Assembly (NCBI RefSeq): GCF_004000745.1
Contig: NZ_BILV01000008.1
Location: 1 to 64,000, forward strand
Source: Paenibacillus barengoltzii NBRC 101215
GTDB lineage: Bacteria > Bacillota > Bacilli > Paenibacillales > Paenibacillaceae
Length of the DNA: 64,000 nt
Reading direction: 5' to 3'
The translations under genes were made by a program, and so were the position numbers. This document shows, piece by piece, positions 8,635-18,745 of this stretch. The first letter of the stretch is position 1. Each line of letters begins with the position of its first letter. The notes below the pieces were generated by a model that made no database searches, was not told the DNA's origin, and saw only the letters and a program-made list of their open reading frames with translations.

Positions 8635-9541
8635 TGTCCTTCCCTCCCGTCAGCTCCAAGAATTGATCCTCCAGCGAACGCGTCACCGCCTGGATCGCGT
8701 ACACGTCAATGCCCGCCATGACCAGCTTCGCGTTGATCTCCGCCACTGCTTTCCGGTCGGCAGATACGATCAGTCGGCCGCCTTCGAGGTGTCCGCCTTC
8801 GACCAGTGCCGCTGCGCGCTGCGGATCGCTTACGTCGAAGGCCGTTTCCAGTGCCCGGCCTTCGGCAGCTTCCGGATGCAGGGACTTGACATCCACCAGT
8901 CGTCCCTGCTGAATGACCGCAACCGTGTCGCACATCAGCTCCATTTCCGACAGCAAATGGCTGGAGACAAACACGGTCGTTCCTTCCTCCCGCGCCAGCG
9001 CCCGCAGATAATCGCGGAGCTCGCGGATGCCTTGCGGGTCGAGCCCGTTGGTAGGCTCGTCCAGCACCAGCAGCTTCGGCCGATGCAGGATGGCCTGCGC
9101 TACGCCCAGCCGCTGGCGCATGCCCAGCGAATACGTCTTAACCTTGTCATGGATACGGTTCTGCATGCCAACCCGCTCGACCGCCTCCCAGATCCGTTCT
9201 TTCGTGACTCCTGGAGACATGCGAGCATAATGCAGCAAATTCTGGTACCCGGTCAGGAACTTGTACATCTCCGGGTTCTCCACGATGGCGCCGACATGCG
9301 AAATCGCCTCTTCGAAACGCTCCTTGATGCTGGCTCCCTCGATCAGAATATCGCCTTCCGATATCGACATCAGGCCAACCATCATCCGGATCGTCGTCGT
9401 CTTCCCGGCTCCGTTAGGCCCCAGGAAGCCGTACACTTGTCCTCTCGGGATGTCCAGCGTTAATCGATCGATCAGCGTCTTACTGCCGATGCGCTTGGTG
9501 ACGTCCCGCATGCGTACGACGGGTTCCTGCGTCAACTCCAT
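8627..9541 (-). CDS. ABC transporter ATP-binding protein (BcrA/YxlF-like)
   Basis: 304-residue ATPase. Walker A GPNGAGKTTTIRM is near residues 41-53, the signature LGMRQRLGVAQAI near 138-150, and Walker B LLVLDEPTNGLD near 157-168, followed by an H-loop SSHLLSEME. A C-terminal region of about 80 residues follows the nucleotide-binding domain, as in drug-resistance ABC-2 ATPases. RBS GGGGAG lies 7 nt before the ATG. First gene of an operon with the overlapping permease gene. Confidence 0.92.
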   Translation of the reverse strand: MELTQEPVVRMRDVTKRIGSKTLIDRLTLDIPRGQVYGFLGPNGAGKTTTIRMMVGLMSISEGDILIEGASIKERFEEAISHVGAIVENPEMYKFLTGYQNLLHYARMSPGVTKERIWEAVERVGMQNRIHDKVKTYSLGMRQRLGVAQAILHRPKLLVLDEPTNGLDPQGIRELRDYLRALAREEGTTVFVSSHLLSEMELMCDTVAVIQQGRLVDVKSLHPEAAEGRALETAFDVSDPQRAAALVEGGHLEGGRLIVSADRKAVAEINAKLVMAGIDVYAIQAVTRSLEDQFLELTGGKDIE

Positions 9542-9723
9542 AGGATACTCCCCACTCTCTTTGCGAACTGTATCCCGTTCAATCAGGATAATTTCCCCTA
9601 TTCTACCATAAGGTTTCCGTCAGCTAAAGCTCCGGGCAGTGATGAGGGACTGATAGCAAGCTGACATAGGTCCATCGCCCCAGCGAAACATCCGGACGAT
9701 TAACCCGGGCGATCAACTCGAAA

Positions 9724-9748
9724 ATGACCCGGGATTGACCCGGGTCAT
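9724..9748 (-). terminator. perfect 10-bp hairpin after the ABC exporter operon
   Basis: ATGACCCGGG and its exact complement flank a 5-base loop. On the minus strand the stem is followed by TTT. It lies 60 bases past the stop of the downstream exporter gene. Two further CCCGGG-containing stretches lie nearby (9701-9710). Confidence 0.65.
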
Positions 9749-9807
9749 CATAACCACTAGCTGCCCTTCAGACCACCAATGAGCGCCTGGAGCTAGATTC
9801 GGACGTC

Positions 9808-11679
9808 TCATGCACCGTCTGTCTGCGGCTCCTCGCCGTACCAAAGCTGGCGGAAGCTGGCGCTGGTGGCGAGCAGCTGCTCCGCCGTGCCTTCGGCTTC
9901 AATCGTGCCGTCCTTCAGCACGATGATATGGTCCGCGTGCGAGAGCGCGGCCTTGCGGTGGGACACCACGAGGCAGGTGGCCTCGCCTCGGGATTGGAAC
10001 AACCGCTCCCACAGCTTCCGTTCGGTCTCGACGTCGAGTGCGCTCGACAAGTCGTCGAACACGTACAGCTGTGCCTCGCGCACGAGCATCCGGGCGGCCG
10101 CGGTCCGCTGGACCTGGCCGCCGGAGAGCTTGACCCCGCGCGGTCCGACCATCGTGTCGAGGCCGTGGGCGAGCTGCGCCACGTCGTCTTCCAGCACGGC
10201 GACGTGCAGCGCTTGCGTCAGGCTGCTCTCGTCCTCTGGCAGCCCGAGCAAGATGTTGTTCCGCAGCTTGTCGCTGTACAGGCGCGGGATTTGCGCCGTA
10301 TACGCACTTTGCGGCGGAACAAAAAAGTCAGCCGGCGTACGGACAAGGCGGCCGTTCCAGCGGATCTCCCCGGCTTCCGCCGGCAGGAGGCCGAGCAATG
10401 CCCGCAGCAGCGTCGTTTTGCCGGAGCCGATCATGCCGGTCACGACCGTAAACGAGCCGCGCGGCAGCCGCAGGCTGATGTTCTCGATGCCCCGGCCGGT
10501 CTCGGGATAGCGATACGTCAGTCCCCTTGCCTCCAGCAGCTGCAGCGGCTCCACCGGCAGATGGGCAGCCATCCGATGTGGTTCCCCCTGCACTAATGCG
10601 AGTTCCGACAGAGACGGCTCCAACCTCGAGCCGCTTAACGCCGTTGCCGCGCTCTTCATCCCGTGATCGGCTTCGGACGCTCTCCGCTTGCCGATCCCGA
10701 TGTATGCGGGAGCCGTCAGCAACTTGGCGGGGGCGCCTTGAAGCATGTGCTTCAAGCGGGAGAAGCTGATCGCCATCTGCTTATAAAACGTCATAAAGTT
10801 CCCAACGTTCGAAATCAACTGCGTGACAAAGGTTAAGTAATAAATGAACAGCGACAAGTCACCGACGGAAAACGAACCGCTCCGCATCTTGTAACCGGCC
10901 AACACCAGAATCAGTCCGGTACCGAGATTAACGGAGTTCGTAAACACCGAGGACAGCGATTCGGTAATCAGCTTATCCTTGACCATCATCTTCCGGCGCT
11001 CATCGCTCAGCCGTTCGAACCGCCGGACGATCCGCTCTTCGGCTCCCGCGACTTGAATCGCCTGCACGTTGGCGAACATCTCGCTGATAGAGCTGGTCAC
11101 ATTCGCCGTGGCAGTGCGGCTGGCAGCCCGGTACTTCTGAATGCGCGCTGTCGCAATTTGCGCCGCGGTCACAACCAGAATGAGCGGGACGAAGACGAAG
11201 AACGTCAGCTGCGCATCGATCGAAATCAAAATATAACTGGAAATGATCACAAAGCCCATCAGGCCAAACATATCCACCGACCAGCTCATCGCTTCTTCCG
11301 CTTGATCCACGTCGTCCCGGAAGTTGCTGATCGCTTCCCCCGGAGCGCAAGGAATTGCTTTGGCCCCGGGCTCCCGGAGCACATGGGCCAGCATATTCCG
11401 CCGCAGCAGCATGCTGATCCGGAATCGGTAGCTGCCGTCCGTAAAGCAGCCCACAGCGATCATCGCGATGCGCGCCAGCGCCACACCGATCAGCAACGCC
11501 GTTAGACCCTCCACTCCAAACGGGAGGTTGACGTTGCCTTCTAGGTTATCGAAGAACGCCTTCGTAATCAGTCCCGGAAGCAGCGGAATCATATGGATGA
11601 TCGTCCAAGAGAGCAGGTTCGCGATATAAATCGCCGGTCGATTCAGCAGCAATTTCCAGAAAAAATGCCGCGTACTCAT
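9808..11679 (-). CDS. ABC exporter half-transporter, degenerate-Walker-B subunit
   Basis: 623-residue type IV ABC half-transporter: six-helix membrane domain (about residues 15-310) and C-terminal nucleotide-binding domain. Walker A is TGMIGSGKTTLL and the signature is the consensus LSGGQVQR. Walker B reads YVFDDLSSALD, with Asp where the catalytic Glu normally sits. An unusual linker of about 70 residues, rich in Ala/Ser/Pro, separates the two domains. The ATG overlaps the upstream subunit's stop by 4 bases (ATGA). With its partner it forms a heterodimer with one active and one degenerate ATP site. Substrate unknown. Confidence 0.9.
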   Translation of the reverse strand: MSTRHFFWKLLLNRPAIYIANLLSWTIIHMIPLLPGLITKAFFDNLEGNVNLPFGVEGLTALLIGVALARIAMIAVGCFTDGSYRFRISMLLRRNMLAHVLREPGAKAIPCAPGEAISNFRDDVDQAEEAMSWSVDMFGLMGFVIISSYILISIDAQLTFFVFVPLILVVTAAQIATARIQKYRAASRTATANVTSSISEMFANVQAIQVAGAEERIVRRFERLSDERRKMMVKDKLITESLSSVFTNSVNLGTGLILVLAGYKMRSGSFSVGDLSLFIYYLTFVTQLISNVGNFMTFYKQMAISFSRLKHMLQGAPAKLLTAPAYIGIGKRRASEADHGMKSAATALSGSRLEPSLSELALVQGEPHRMAAHLPVEPLQLLEARGLTYRYPETGRGIENISLRLPRGSFTVVTGMIGSGKTTLLRALLGLLPAEAGEIRWNGRLVRTPADFFVPPQSAYTAQIPRLYSDKLRNNILLGLPEDESSLTQALHVAVLEDDVAQLAHGLDTMVGPRGVKLSGGQVQRTAAARMLVREAQLYVFDDLSSALDVETERKLWERLFQSRGEATCLVVSHRKAALSHADHIIVLKDGTIEAEGTAEQLLATSASFRQLWYGEEPQTDGA

Positions 11680-13463
11680 GCCAACACCTCCTCCAGACCA
11701 ACGGACAACATCCGACTGAATCGAGAGCCCGGATCAGCCGCCAGCTCTTTGCGTGGTCCATATTCTACGATTCGTCCGTTCTCCAGAATGAGGATATGAT
11801 CGGCGCGTTGTACCGTCGATAACCGGTGTGCGATCATCATGCACGTCCGCGACTCCAACAGCCGATTGATGGCGGTCTCGATTCGTTGTTCGGTCAGCGG
11901 GTCGAGGCGCGAGCTGGCTTCGTCCAGAATCACCAACCCTGGATTCGTCAGGAATACCCGGGCAAATGCCAGCAGCTGCGCTTCACCTGCCGACAGGCTG
12001 CCCCCTCCGGAGGAGAGCACCGTATCCAGCCCATCCGGCAAGGCCGCGTACCATTCCTGCAATCCCAGCTCATTTAACACGGCGATGATGTCCTCATCTC
12101 GGATGCTTCCATCAAACAGAGCCAAATTATCGCGGACGGTGCCTTCCATAATCTCGATATTTTGCGTCACCATCGCCACCTTGCTCCGCAGCTCGTGCAG
12201 CTTGCACTCACGGATATCGATGCCTGACAGCTCGATCTTGCCTTGCTGTGGATCGTAGAAGCGCAGCAAAAGCCGTGCCAATGTCGATTTGCCGCTGCCG
12301 GTGCGGCCCAGCAAGCCCAGCGTTTCCCCCGGCTTCAGCATCAGATCTATGTTCTGCAGTGTCGGCTCCCCCTCTTCCTCGTACGAGAACGTCAGCCGGT
12401 CGATTTTTACGGATAATGGCCCCTTCGGCAACGGTGCACCTGGACCGTCAGTAATCCGTGATTTCGTATTCAGCAGGTCCCGGACACGGATCAGGCTGGC
12501 GTCGGCTTTTTGCAGATCATCCAACTGAGTACGGATCTTCTCGATTGGCTGAGCCAACAGTTCCGTGTAATAAAACACGAGGTAAATCGAACCGATCGTC
12601 AGCTCCCCTCGTCTCCATAACCAGGCGCAAACCAGAAAAGCAGCGGCATTACCCAGGGCGAATACGAGAATCGTTGTCCCCCACATCATGCCGAAGCCCA
12701 CTGATGCGCGAACGCGTACCGGCAACATCCGCCGTGCCATCGCATAGAAGCGCTCCAGCACGTAACCGGCAGCTCCATTCGCCCGGGTATCCTCGGTACC
12801 TTCCAATTGTTCGCCGATAAAGCCGTAAAGCTCGGCATTTTGGGCGCGCCATTTGGTCCACACCGGAACCATAAATTCGCGAATTTTCCGAATCATGAAG
12901 ATAGCGCCAACGACAAACAAGCTCATGGCCGCACCAATCCAGATGCTTTCACGGAACAACAGCAACAGGATGCCCGTCATCAGCAGTAAATTACCGATCA
13001 TATGGATCAGGAAGCTGGAGAAGAAGTTGGCCAGCGCATTGACGTCCCCATCCACCCGTTCAATCAATGAGCCGGAGGTGTTCGATTTATGGAACGACAT
13101 ATCCAGCGATAGACAATGTCTGACGAGGTCTGCCCGCAGCTTGTTCGTCGTGGTCCAGCCCAGATTCTCACTGAAGTAGGACGCACACACCGATACGAGC
13201 TGCTGAACCAGCGAGAAACCGATGAAGAGTCCCGCCGCGATATATAACGGCTTCAAACTTCCTTCCCCTTGGGCAGTGTCGATAAAATAACGAATGACTT
13301 GCGGATTGATCAACTGCAGAGCAATCGAGATCAACAGCAGCGCAGCCATTTTAATTAGCAGCTTGCGTTGCGTGAACACGTATTTCTCCAGCATTTCGCG
13401 ATAATGCCCGAGAGGTCTCGTCCTTCGTTTGCCGCTTTGCGATGCAACAGATTGTTCAGCCAA
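11676..13463 (-). CDS. ABC exporter half-transporter, partner subunit
   Basis: 595-residue type IV ABC half-transporter. The membrane domain covers about residues 35-320. The nucleotide-binding domain has Walker A GLLGRTGSGKSTLAR, signature LSAGEAQLLAFA (departing from LSGGQ) and Walker B LVILDEASSRLD with the catalytic Glu. Its Walker A/B pairs with the partner's consensus signature to make the single canonical ATP site. The start is TTG at 13463, preceded by GGGGGAG at about 9 nt. First gene of a two-gene overlapping operon. Similar pairs export drugs, lipids or peptides. Confidence 0.9.
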   Translation of the reverse strand: MAEQSVASQSGKRRTRPLGHYREMLEKYVFTQRKLLIKMAALLLISIALQLINPQVIRYFIDTAQGEGSLKPLYIAAGLFIGFSLVQQLVSVCASYFSENLGWTTTNKLRADLVRHCLSLDMSFHKSNTSGSLIERVDGDVNALANFFSSFLIHMIGNLLLMTGILLLLFRESIWIGAAMSLFVVGAIFMIRKIREFMVPVWTKWRAQNAELYGFIGEQLEGTEDTRANGAAGYVLERFYAMARRMLPVRVRASVGFGMMWGTTILVFALGNAAAFLVCAWLWRRGELTIGSIYLVFYYTELLAQPIEKIRTQLDDLQKADASLIRVRDLLNTKSRITDGPGAPLPKGPLSVKIDRLTFSYEEEGEPTLQNIDLMLKPGETLGLLGRTGSGKSTLARLLLRFYDPQQGKIELSGIDIRECKLHELRSKVAMVTQNIEIMEGTVRDNLALFDGSIRDEDIIAVLNELGLQEWYAALPDGLDTVLSSGGGSLSAGEAQLLAFARVFLTNPGLVILDEASSRLDPLTEQRIETAINRLLESRTCMMIAHRLSTVQRADHILILENGRIVEYGPRKELAADPGSRFSRMLSVGLEEVLA

Positions 13464-13559
13464 AAAGTCGCTCCCCCTTCCACGTTCACTTCCTAATTAT
13501 CTCCAAATCATATTACACCAAAAACATATGTTCGCACAATCGATTTATTCTATACTGAA

Positions 13560-13601
13560 CAAGACCGCCCCGCTGTCTTGTTCAGACAACCGGGGCGGTC
13601 C
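13560..13601 (-). terminator. gltB terminator hairpin
   Basis: GACCGCCCCG pairs with CGGGGCGGTC, and an inner TGTCT/AGACA extends the stem. On the minus strand the tail is TTGTTC, a weak T-run. It lies 30 bases beyond the gltB stop. Confidence 0.7.
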
Positions 13602-13629
13602 ATACTATCATCGCTATCGCTAAAATTTA

Positions 13630-16600
13630 TTAGTTGTTGCCGGCACGGGCCAGCTCGCGTGCATTTGCTTCAAATGCGGCCAGCAGCGCGGCTTCACCCT
13701 TCAGCCCTTCATTTTCAACTTTGCGGATTTGCTCTAACATCCGCTTGTAGTCCTTCGGAATAACGCGGACGAATTTCGGCAGATACTCGTTCCAACGATC
13801 CAACACGCGGCGCCCAACCGCACTATCCGTATACAGAATGTGACGGCTGATTAGCGTGCGCAGTTGATCGATCTCCGCCGGATCTTCTACCGACTCAAGC
13901 AGCACCATTTCTAAGTTACAACGGCTTGCAAAGTCTCCGCTCTCGTCAAGCACGTAGGCGATCCCGCCGGACATCCCAGCTGCAAAGTTCCGGCCAGTTT
14001 CACCCAAGATAACGACACGTCCGCCGGTCATATATTCGCAACCGTGGTCGCCGACACCTTCAACGACAACGTTGGCACCCGAGTTCCGCACCGCGAACCG
14101 TTCTCCGGCAATCCCGCGGATGTAAGCCTCCCCGCTGGTTGCACCATAGAACGATGTATTGCCGATGATGATGTTCTCCTCAGGAACAAACGTTGCACGC
14201 GGCGACGGCTTCACAATGACCTTACCGCCGGACAGCCCTTTGCCGGTGTAGTCGTTAGCATCGCCTTCAACGGTGAGCGTCATGCCTTTCGGGATAAACG
14301 CCCCAAAGCTTTGACCCGCAGAACCTTCAAAATGGAACGTGATCGTATCCTCAGGCAATCCCTGCTGTCCATAACGCCGGGTAACTTCGTAGCCCACAAT
14401 CGTCCCGGTTGCCCGGTTCACGTTGCAGATCGGCAGCCGGGCGCTGACGGCTTCGCCGCGCTCCAGTGCAGGCAGTGCCAGCGGCAGCAGCTTCGTCATA
14501 TCCAATGTCTCTTCCAGCCCATGGTTCTGCTGTCTTGTACAATAGCGGCTGCTTCCCTCCGGAAGCTCCGGCATATGCAGCAGAGAATTGAGGTCGACGC
14601 CTTTCTTCTTCCAATGATCCACCGCCTTCACCGCATCCAGGCAATCGGTACGTCCGATCATCTCTTCCAGCGTGCGGAAGCCCAGCTCGGACATCCATTC
14701 GCGCAGATCCTCTGCCACGAAGGTCATAAAGTTGACCACATGTTGCGGATCTCCGGTGAAGTTTTTACGCAGCTCCGGATTTTGCGTGGCAACCCCCACA
14801 GGGCATGTATCCAGCTGGCAGACGCGCATCATGATACAGCCAACCGCTACCAGAGGGGCAGTCGAGAAGCCAAATTCCTCGGCGCCAAGCAGTGCGGCGA
14901 CAGCAAGGTCGCGACCGTTCAGCATCTTGCCGTCGGTTTCCAGCACGACGCGGTCGCGCAGGTTGTTTAAGATCAGGGTCTGATGCGTTTCAGCCAGTCC
15001 CAGCTCCCACGGCAGACCTGCATGGCGGATCGAGCTTTGCGGGGAAGCGCCGGTGCCTCCGTCATAACCGCTGATCAGAATGACGTCCGCACGGCCTTTG
15101 GCAACGCCGGCAGCGATCGTTCCGACGCCGGCCTCAGCCACCAGCTTCACGTTGATACGCGCCTGCGGATTGGCGTTCTTCAAATCGTAGATCAGCTCCG
15201 CCAAATCCTCGATCGAATAGATATCATGGTGCGGCGGCGGTGAAATCAAGCCAACCCCCGGCGTGGAGCCGCGCACTTCCGCTACCCATGGATACACCTT
15301 ACGGCCCGGAAGCTGACCGCCTTCACCCGGTTTCGCCCCTTGCGCCATCTTGATCTGGATTTCATCGGCGTTCACCAGGTAATGCGACGTAACGCCAAAC
15401 CGTCCCGACGCTACCTGCTTGATCGCGCTGCGGCGCAGATCGCCGTTCGCGTCCGGTACATAACGCGCCGGATCCTCGCCGCCTTCGCCGGTGTTGCTCT
15501 TGCCGCCGATGCGGTTCATAGCGATCGCAATCGTCTCATGCGCTTCTTTGCTGATCGAGCCAAACGACATTGCCCCGGTCTTGAAGCGGCGCATGATCGA
15601 AGCCGCCGATTCAACTTCCTCCAGCGGCACCTTCGGCCCAACCGGCTTCAGTTCCAGCAAGGAACGCAGCGTCAAATGCTTGTTGTTCTCGCCTTGCACC
15701 AGCTCAGCGAATTTTTTATACAGCTTATAATCGCCCGTACGGACCGCCTGTTGCAGCAAATGCACCGTCTGCGGGTTGAACAGATGCTCTTCCCCGCCGC
15801 TGCGCCACTGGTATTCTCCGATGGAATCCAGCACTTTATCGTTGCCGTCCTTGTCAGTAAAGGCCCGGAAATGATGGGCGAGCGTCTCGGCAGCCACTTC
15901 TTTCAGGCCGATGCCCCCAATCCGCGACGGCGTCCACGTAAAGTAACGATCGACGAAGGAAGGCTCCAGGCCAACCGCTTCGAAAATTTGCGCCCCGCGG
16001 TACGATTGAATCGTCGAGATGCCCATTTTGGACAAGGTTTTGACGACCCCTTTGGTCGCTGCTTTGATGAAGTTGTACACCGCTTTTTCATGCGAAATGC
16101 CTTGCAGCATGCCTTGGGCAATCATATCCTTTAGCGATTCGAACGCAAGATACGGATTCACTGCGCTGACGCCGTACCCGAGCAGCAACGCAAAATGGTG
16201 TACCTCACGCGGCTCGCCCGACTCCAACAGCAGGCTGACCTTGGTCCGCGTCTCTTCGCGAATCAGATGGTGATGCAAGCAGGACACTGCCAACAGCGCC
16301 GGTATCGCGGCGTTCTCCGCATCCATCCCGCGGTCGGACAAGATCAGAATATTGTGGCCTTTGGCGATGACCCGATCTGCTGCTTCGCATAACGTATCCA
16401 ACGCCTTACGCAGCCCCTCCGCTCCTTCGGCAGCCGGGAACAGGATCGGAATCGTGATCGCCTTGAAGCCTGGCCGGTGCAGATGGCGGATTTTGGCGAA
16501 GTCCTCATTGGACAAAATTGGCGAATCCAACCGAATCTGACGGCAGCTCTCCGGCTCTGGTTGTAGCAGGTTGCGCTCCGGACCAATCGTCGTAGCGGTC

Positions 16601-18231
16601 GAGGTAACGAGTTCCTCGCGGATCGCATCGATCGGCGGGTTGGTGACTTGCGCGAACATTTGCTTGAAGTAGTTGTACAGTCGTTGCGGATGTTCGGACA
16701 AGACGGCAAGCGGCGCGTCGTAACCCATCGAAGCGATATTTTCCTGACCGGTTAAGGCCATCGGCTCAAGCACCTTCCGCAGGTCTTCATACGTATAACC
16801 AAATGCCATTTGACGGCGTGCAATGTCTTCATGGCTCTCCGGCGGCAGCTCCTTCGCTTCCGGCAGATCTTCCAGCTCAACGAGATGTTCGTTCAGCCAT
16901 TCACGGTACGGATGCTCCTTCGCGATTGCTGACTTCACTTCCTCGTCGGAAATAATCCGGCCTTCCTGCGTGTCGACTAGCAGCATCCGGCCCGGACGCA
17001 GCCGATCCTTATAGAGTACGTTCTCCGCCGGGATATCCAGTACGCCGACCTCCGAGGAGAGGACGATCAGGTCATCCTTCGTCACGTAGTAACGCGATGG
17101 GCGCAAGCCGTTCCGGTCCAAAATCGCCCCGATCTGAACGCCGTCGGTAAAGCCCATCGCTGCAGGCCCGTCCCATGGCTCCATCATTGTGCTGTGATAT
17201 TCATAGAACGCCTTTTTGTCCGGGTCCATGTCCTCCCGGCCGACCCATGGCTCAGGCACCATCATCATCGCTACGTGAGGCAGGGAGCGTCCGCTCAAGT
17301 ACAGGAATTCAAACGTGTTGTCAAACATCGCCGTATCTGACCCGTCCGGATTGATGATCGGTTTTACTTTCTCCAGATCGTCGCCAAACTTCTCGGTCTT
17401 AAACATCGACTGACGTGCATGCATCCAGTTCACGTTGCCGCGCAGCGTATTAATCTCGCCATTATGAATCATAAAGCGGTACGGATGCGCCCGCTCCCAG
17501 CTTGGGAACGTATTCGTACTGAAGCGCGAGTGAACCATCGCAATGGCCGACTCCAATCTCTCGTCTCGCAAATCCAGATAGAATTGTCCGACCTGCTCCG
17601 TGGTCAACATCCCTTTGTAGACCACCTTCCGGCACGACAAGCTGGATACGTAAAAAGCATCCCCCTGCTCTGCGCCGCTATAACGGATCGCGCGTTCAGC
17701 CCGGCGCCGGATCACGTACAGCTTGCGCTCAAAGTCCAGATCCTCCTTCAGATCTGCGGAACGCTCGATAAAAATCTGGCGAACGAACGGTTTAGCTGCT
17801 TTGGCCGATTGACCCAGCATATCGTCGCGAGTTGGCACCGTACGGAAGCCGAGGACGCGTTGTCCTTCCTCTTCGGCGATGCGCACGAGCTCTTCCTCCT
17901 GCTTCGTCCGAACGGCTTCGTCATGAGGCAGGAACAGCATGCCAACGCCATACTGTCCTGCCTCTGGCAGGGTAAATCCAAGCTTAGCTGCTTCAGCGGC
18001 AAAAAAACGGTGCGGGATTTGCAGTAAAATACCTGCGCCATCCCCCGAATTCGGCTCGCTGCCTTGGCCGCCCCGGTGCTCCATATTCGCTAGCATGGTC
18101 AACGCTTGGCTTACGATATCGTGGGAAGCTTTCCCCTTGATATGAGCCACGAAGCCCATGCCGCAAGCGTCTTTTTCGAAAGCGGGATCATAGAGTCCCT
18201 GCTTGGGAGGTAATACGGTATGTTTCATCAT
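13630..18231 (-). CDS. gltB: glutamate synthase large subunit
   Basis: About 1533 residues, the usual length for GltB. It makes glutamate from glutamine and 2-oxoglutarate with reducing power from GltD/NADPH or ferredoxin. Layout: a short propeptide, then the catalytic Cys in [10 protein letters not shown] of the class II amidotransferase domain (about 25-430). The central domain and FMN/TIM-barrel domain (about 830-1210) follow, including [10 protein letters not shown] and [11 protein letters not shown]. The 3Fe-4S cysteines appear in [19 protein letters not shown], and the GXGXG beta-helix is C-terminal. ATG at 18231 is preferred over an in-frame TTG nine bases upstream because AAAGG is well spaced for it. 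No gltD in the window. Confidence 0.97.
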   Translation of the reverse strand: MMKHTVLPPKQGLYDPAFEKDACGMGFVAHIKGKASHDIVSQALTMLANMEHRGGQGSEPNSGDGAGILLQIPHRFFAAEAAKLGFTLPEAGQYGVGMLFLPHDEAVRTKQEEELVRIAEEEGQRVLGFRTVPTRDDMLGQSAKAAKPFVRQIFIERSADLKEDLDFERKLYVIRRRAERAIRYSGAEQGDAFYVSSLSCRKVVYKGMLTTEQVGQFYLDLRDERLESAIAMVHSRFSTNTFPSWERAHPYRFMIHNGEINTLRGNVNWMHARQSMFKTEKFGDDLEKVKPIINPDGSDTAMFDNTFEFLYLSGRSLPHVAMMMVPEPWVGREDMDPDKKAFYEYHSTMMEPWDGPAAMGFTDGVQIGAILDRNGLRPSRYYVTKDDLIVLSSEVGVLDIPAENVLYKDRLRPGRMLLVDTQEGRIISDEEVKSAIAKEHPYREWLNEHLVELEDLPEAKELPPESHEDIARRQMAFGYTYEDLRKVLEPMALTGQENIASMGYDAPLAVLSEHPQRLYNYFKQMFAQVTNPPIDAIREELVTSTATTIGPERNLLQPEPESCRQIRLDSPILSNEDFAKIRHLHRPGFKAITIPILFPAAEGAEGLRKALDTLCEAADRVIAKGHNILILSDRGMDAENAAIPALLAVSCLHHHLIREETRTKVSLLLESGEPREVHHFALLLGYGVSAVNPYLAFESLKDMIAQGMLQGISHEKAVYNFIKAATKGVVKTLSKMGISTIQSYRGAQIFEAVGLEPSFVDRYFTWTPSRIGGIGLKEVAAETLAHHFRAFTDKDGNDKVLDSIGEYQWRSGGEEHLFNPQTVHLLQQAVRTGDYKLYKKFAELVQGENNKHLTLRSLLELKPVGPKVPLEEVESAASIMRRFKTGAMSFGSISKEAHETIAIAMNRIGGKSNTGEGGEDPARYVPDANGDLRRSAIKQVASGRFGVTSHYLVNADEIQIKMAQGAKPGEGGQLPGRKVYPWVAEVRGSTPGVGLISPPPHHDIYSIEDLAELIYDLKNANPQARINVKLVAEAGVGTIAAGVAKGRADVILISGYDGGTGASPQSSIRHAGLPWELGLAETHQTLILNNLRDRVVLETDGKMLNGRDLAVAALLGAEEFGFSTAPLVAVGCIMMRVCQLDTCPVGVATQNPELRKNFTGDPQHVVNFMTFVAEDLREWMSELGFRTLEEMIGRTDCLDAVKAVDHWKKKGVDLNSLLHMPELPEGSSRYCTRQQNHGLEETLDMTKLLPLALPALERGEAVSARLPICNVNRATGTIVGYEVTRRYGQQGLPEDTITFHFEGSAGQSFGAFIPKGMTLTVEGDANDYTGKGLSGGKVIVKPSPRATFVPEENIIIGNTSFYGATSGEAYIRGIAGERFAVRNSGANVVVEGVGDHGCEYMTGGRVVILGETGRNFAAGMSGGIAYVLDESGDFASRCNLEMVLLESVEDPAEIDQLRTLISRHILYTDSAVGRRVLDRWNEYLPKFVRVIPKDYKRMLEQIRKVENEGLKGEAALLAAFEANARELARAGNN

Positions 18232-18240
18232 CTGACGCAA

Positions 18241-18745
18241 CCTTTCTATTTAGAGGTAGTTCAAACATCGTTAGCGAATAGAAATAGATCAGTCCCTATG
18301 TCCTGCGACTACGCCGGATAAGCCCGGTTCAATCTTTCTTTTTATTCTAACGGAAAATGTCACATCTGTTTTTGCATTATATTCTCTTTATTTTGCACTA
18401 TTGATTAGAACTTTTAGGCCGTTGCAGGGCGGTTTTGCCACGAAAGCGTCACCATATGGAGATGTATGGTTGTCTTTGCCTGTCTATTTGCACCATTATC
18501 CCTTTTGATCAGAGAAAATAGTCGAGCCTGCCATCCGTTGCTCATAGCGTCCATAACCCGATCGAGAACTTAGTTACCTTAGTTACTATAGAGTTTATGT
18601 CCTCGCATAAAATGTGTCCCGACCCAACTCGACTGATGATTACGGGATCATCCTGCAAAAGGCTCGGTGCCGGAATATCTCCCCTACAGAAAAAGACCCG
18701 CCCTCCAGAAATCCAGAGAGCGGATCTTCTATATTTATGATTCGA
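18241..18745. other. gene-free stretch between gltB and the YhgE-like gene
   Basis: About 505 bases. It holds the gltB promoter region at its left end and the terminator of the YhgE-like gene at its right end. In between I see no convincing coding frame, repeat or known RNA motif. Confidence 0.5.
18688..18728 (-). terminator. terminator of the YhgE/Pip-like gene
   Basis: On the minus strand a 17-bp stem (AAGATCCGCTCTCTGGA against TCTGGAGGGCGGGTCTT, with G-T wobbles) is followed by TTTTT. It lies just past the gene's stop. Confidence 0.8.

Noticed and set aside
8663-9463. 266-codon frame antisense to the ABC ATPase
   Set aside because: Shadow; the minus-strand ATPase has Walker A, signature and Walker B motifs.
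9808-13463. ABC exporter pair as the exporter of the NHLP peptide
   Set aside because: No C39 peptidase domain at either N-terminus, and the genes are about 17 kb away.
15340-16134. 264-codon frame antisense to gltB
   Set aside because: Shadow of a strongly conserved gene; no ribosome site and no recognisable domain.
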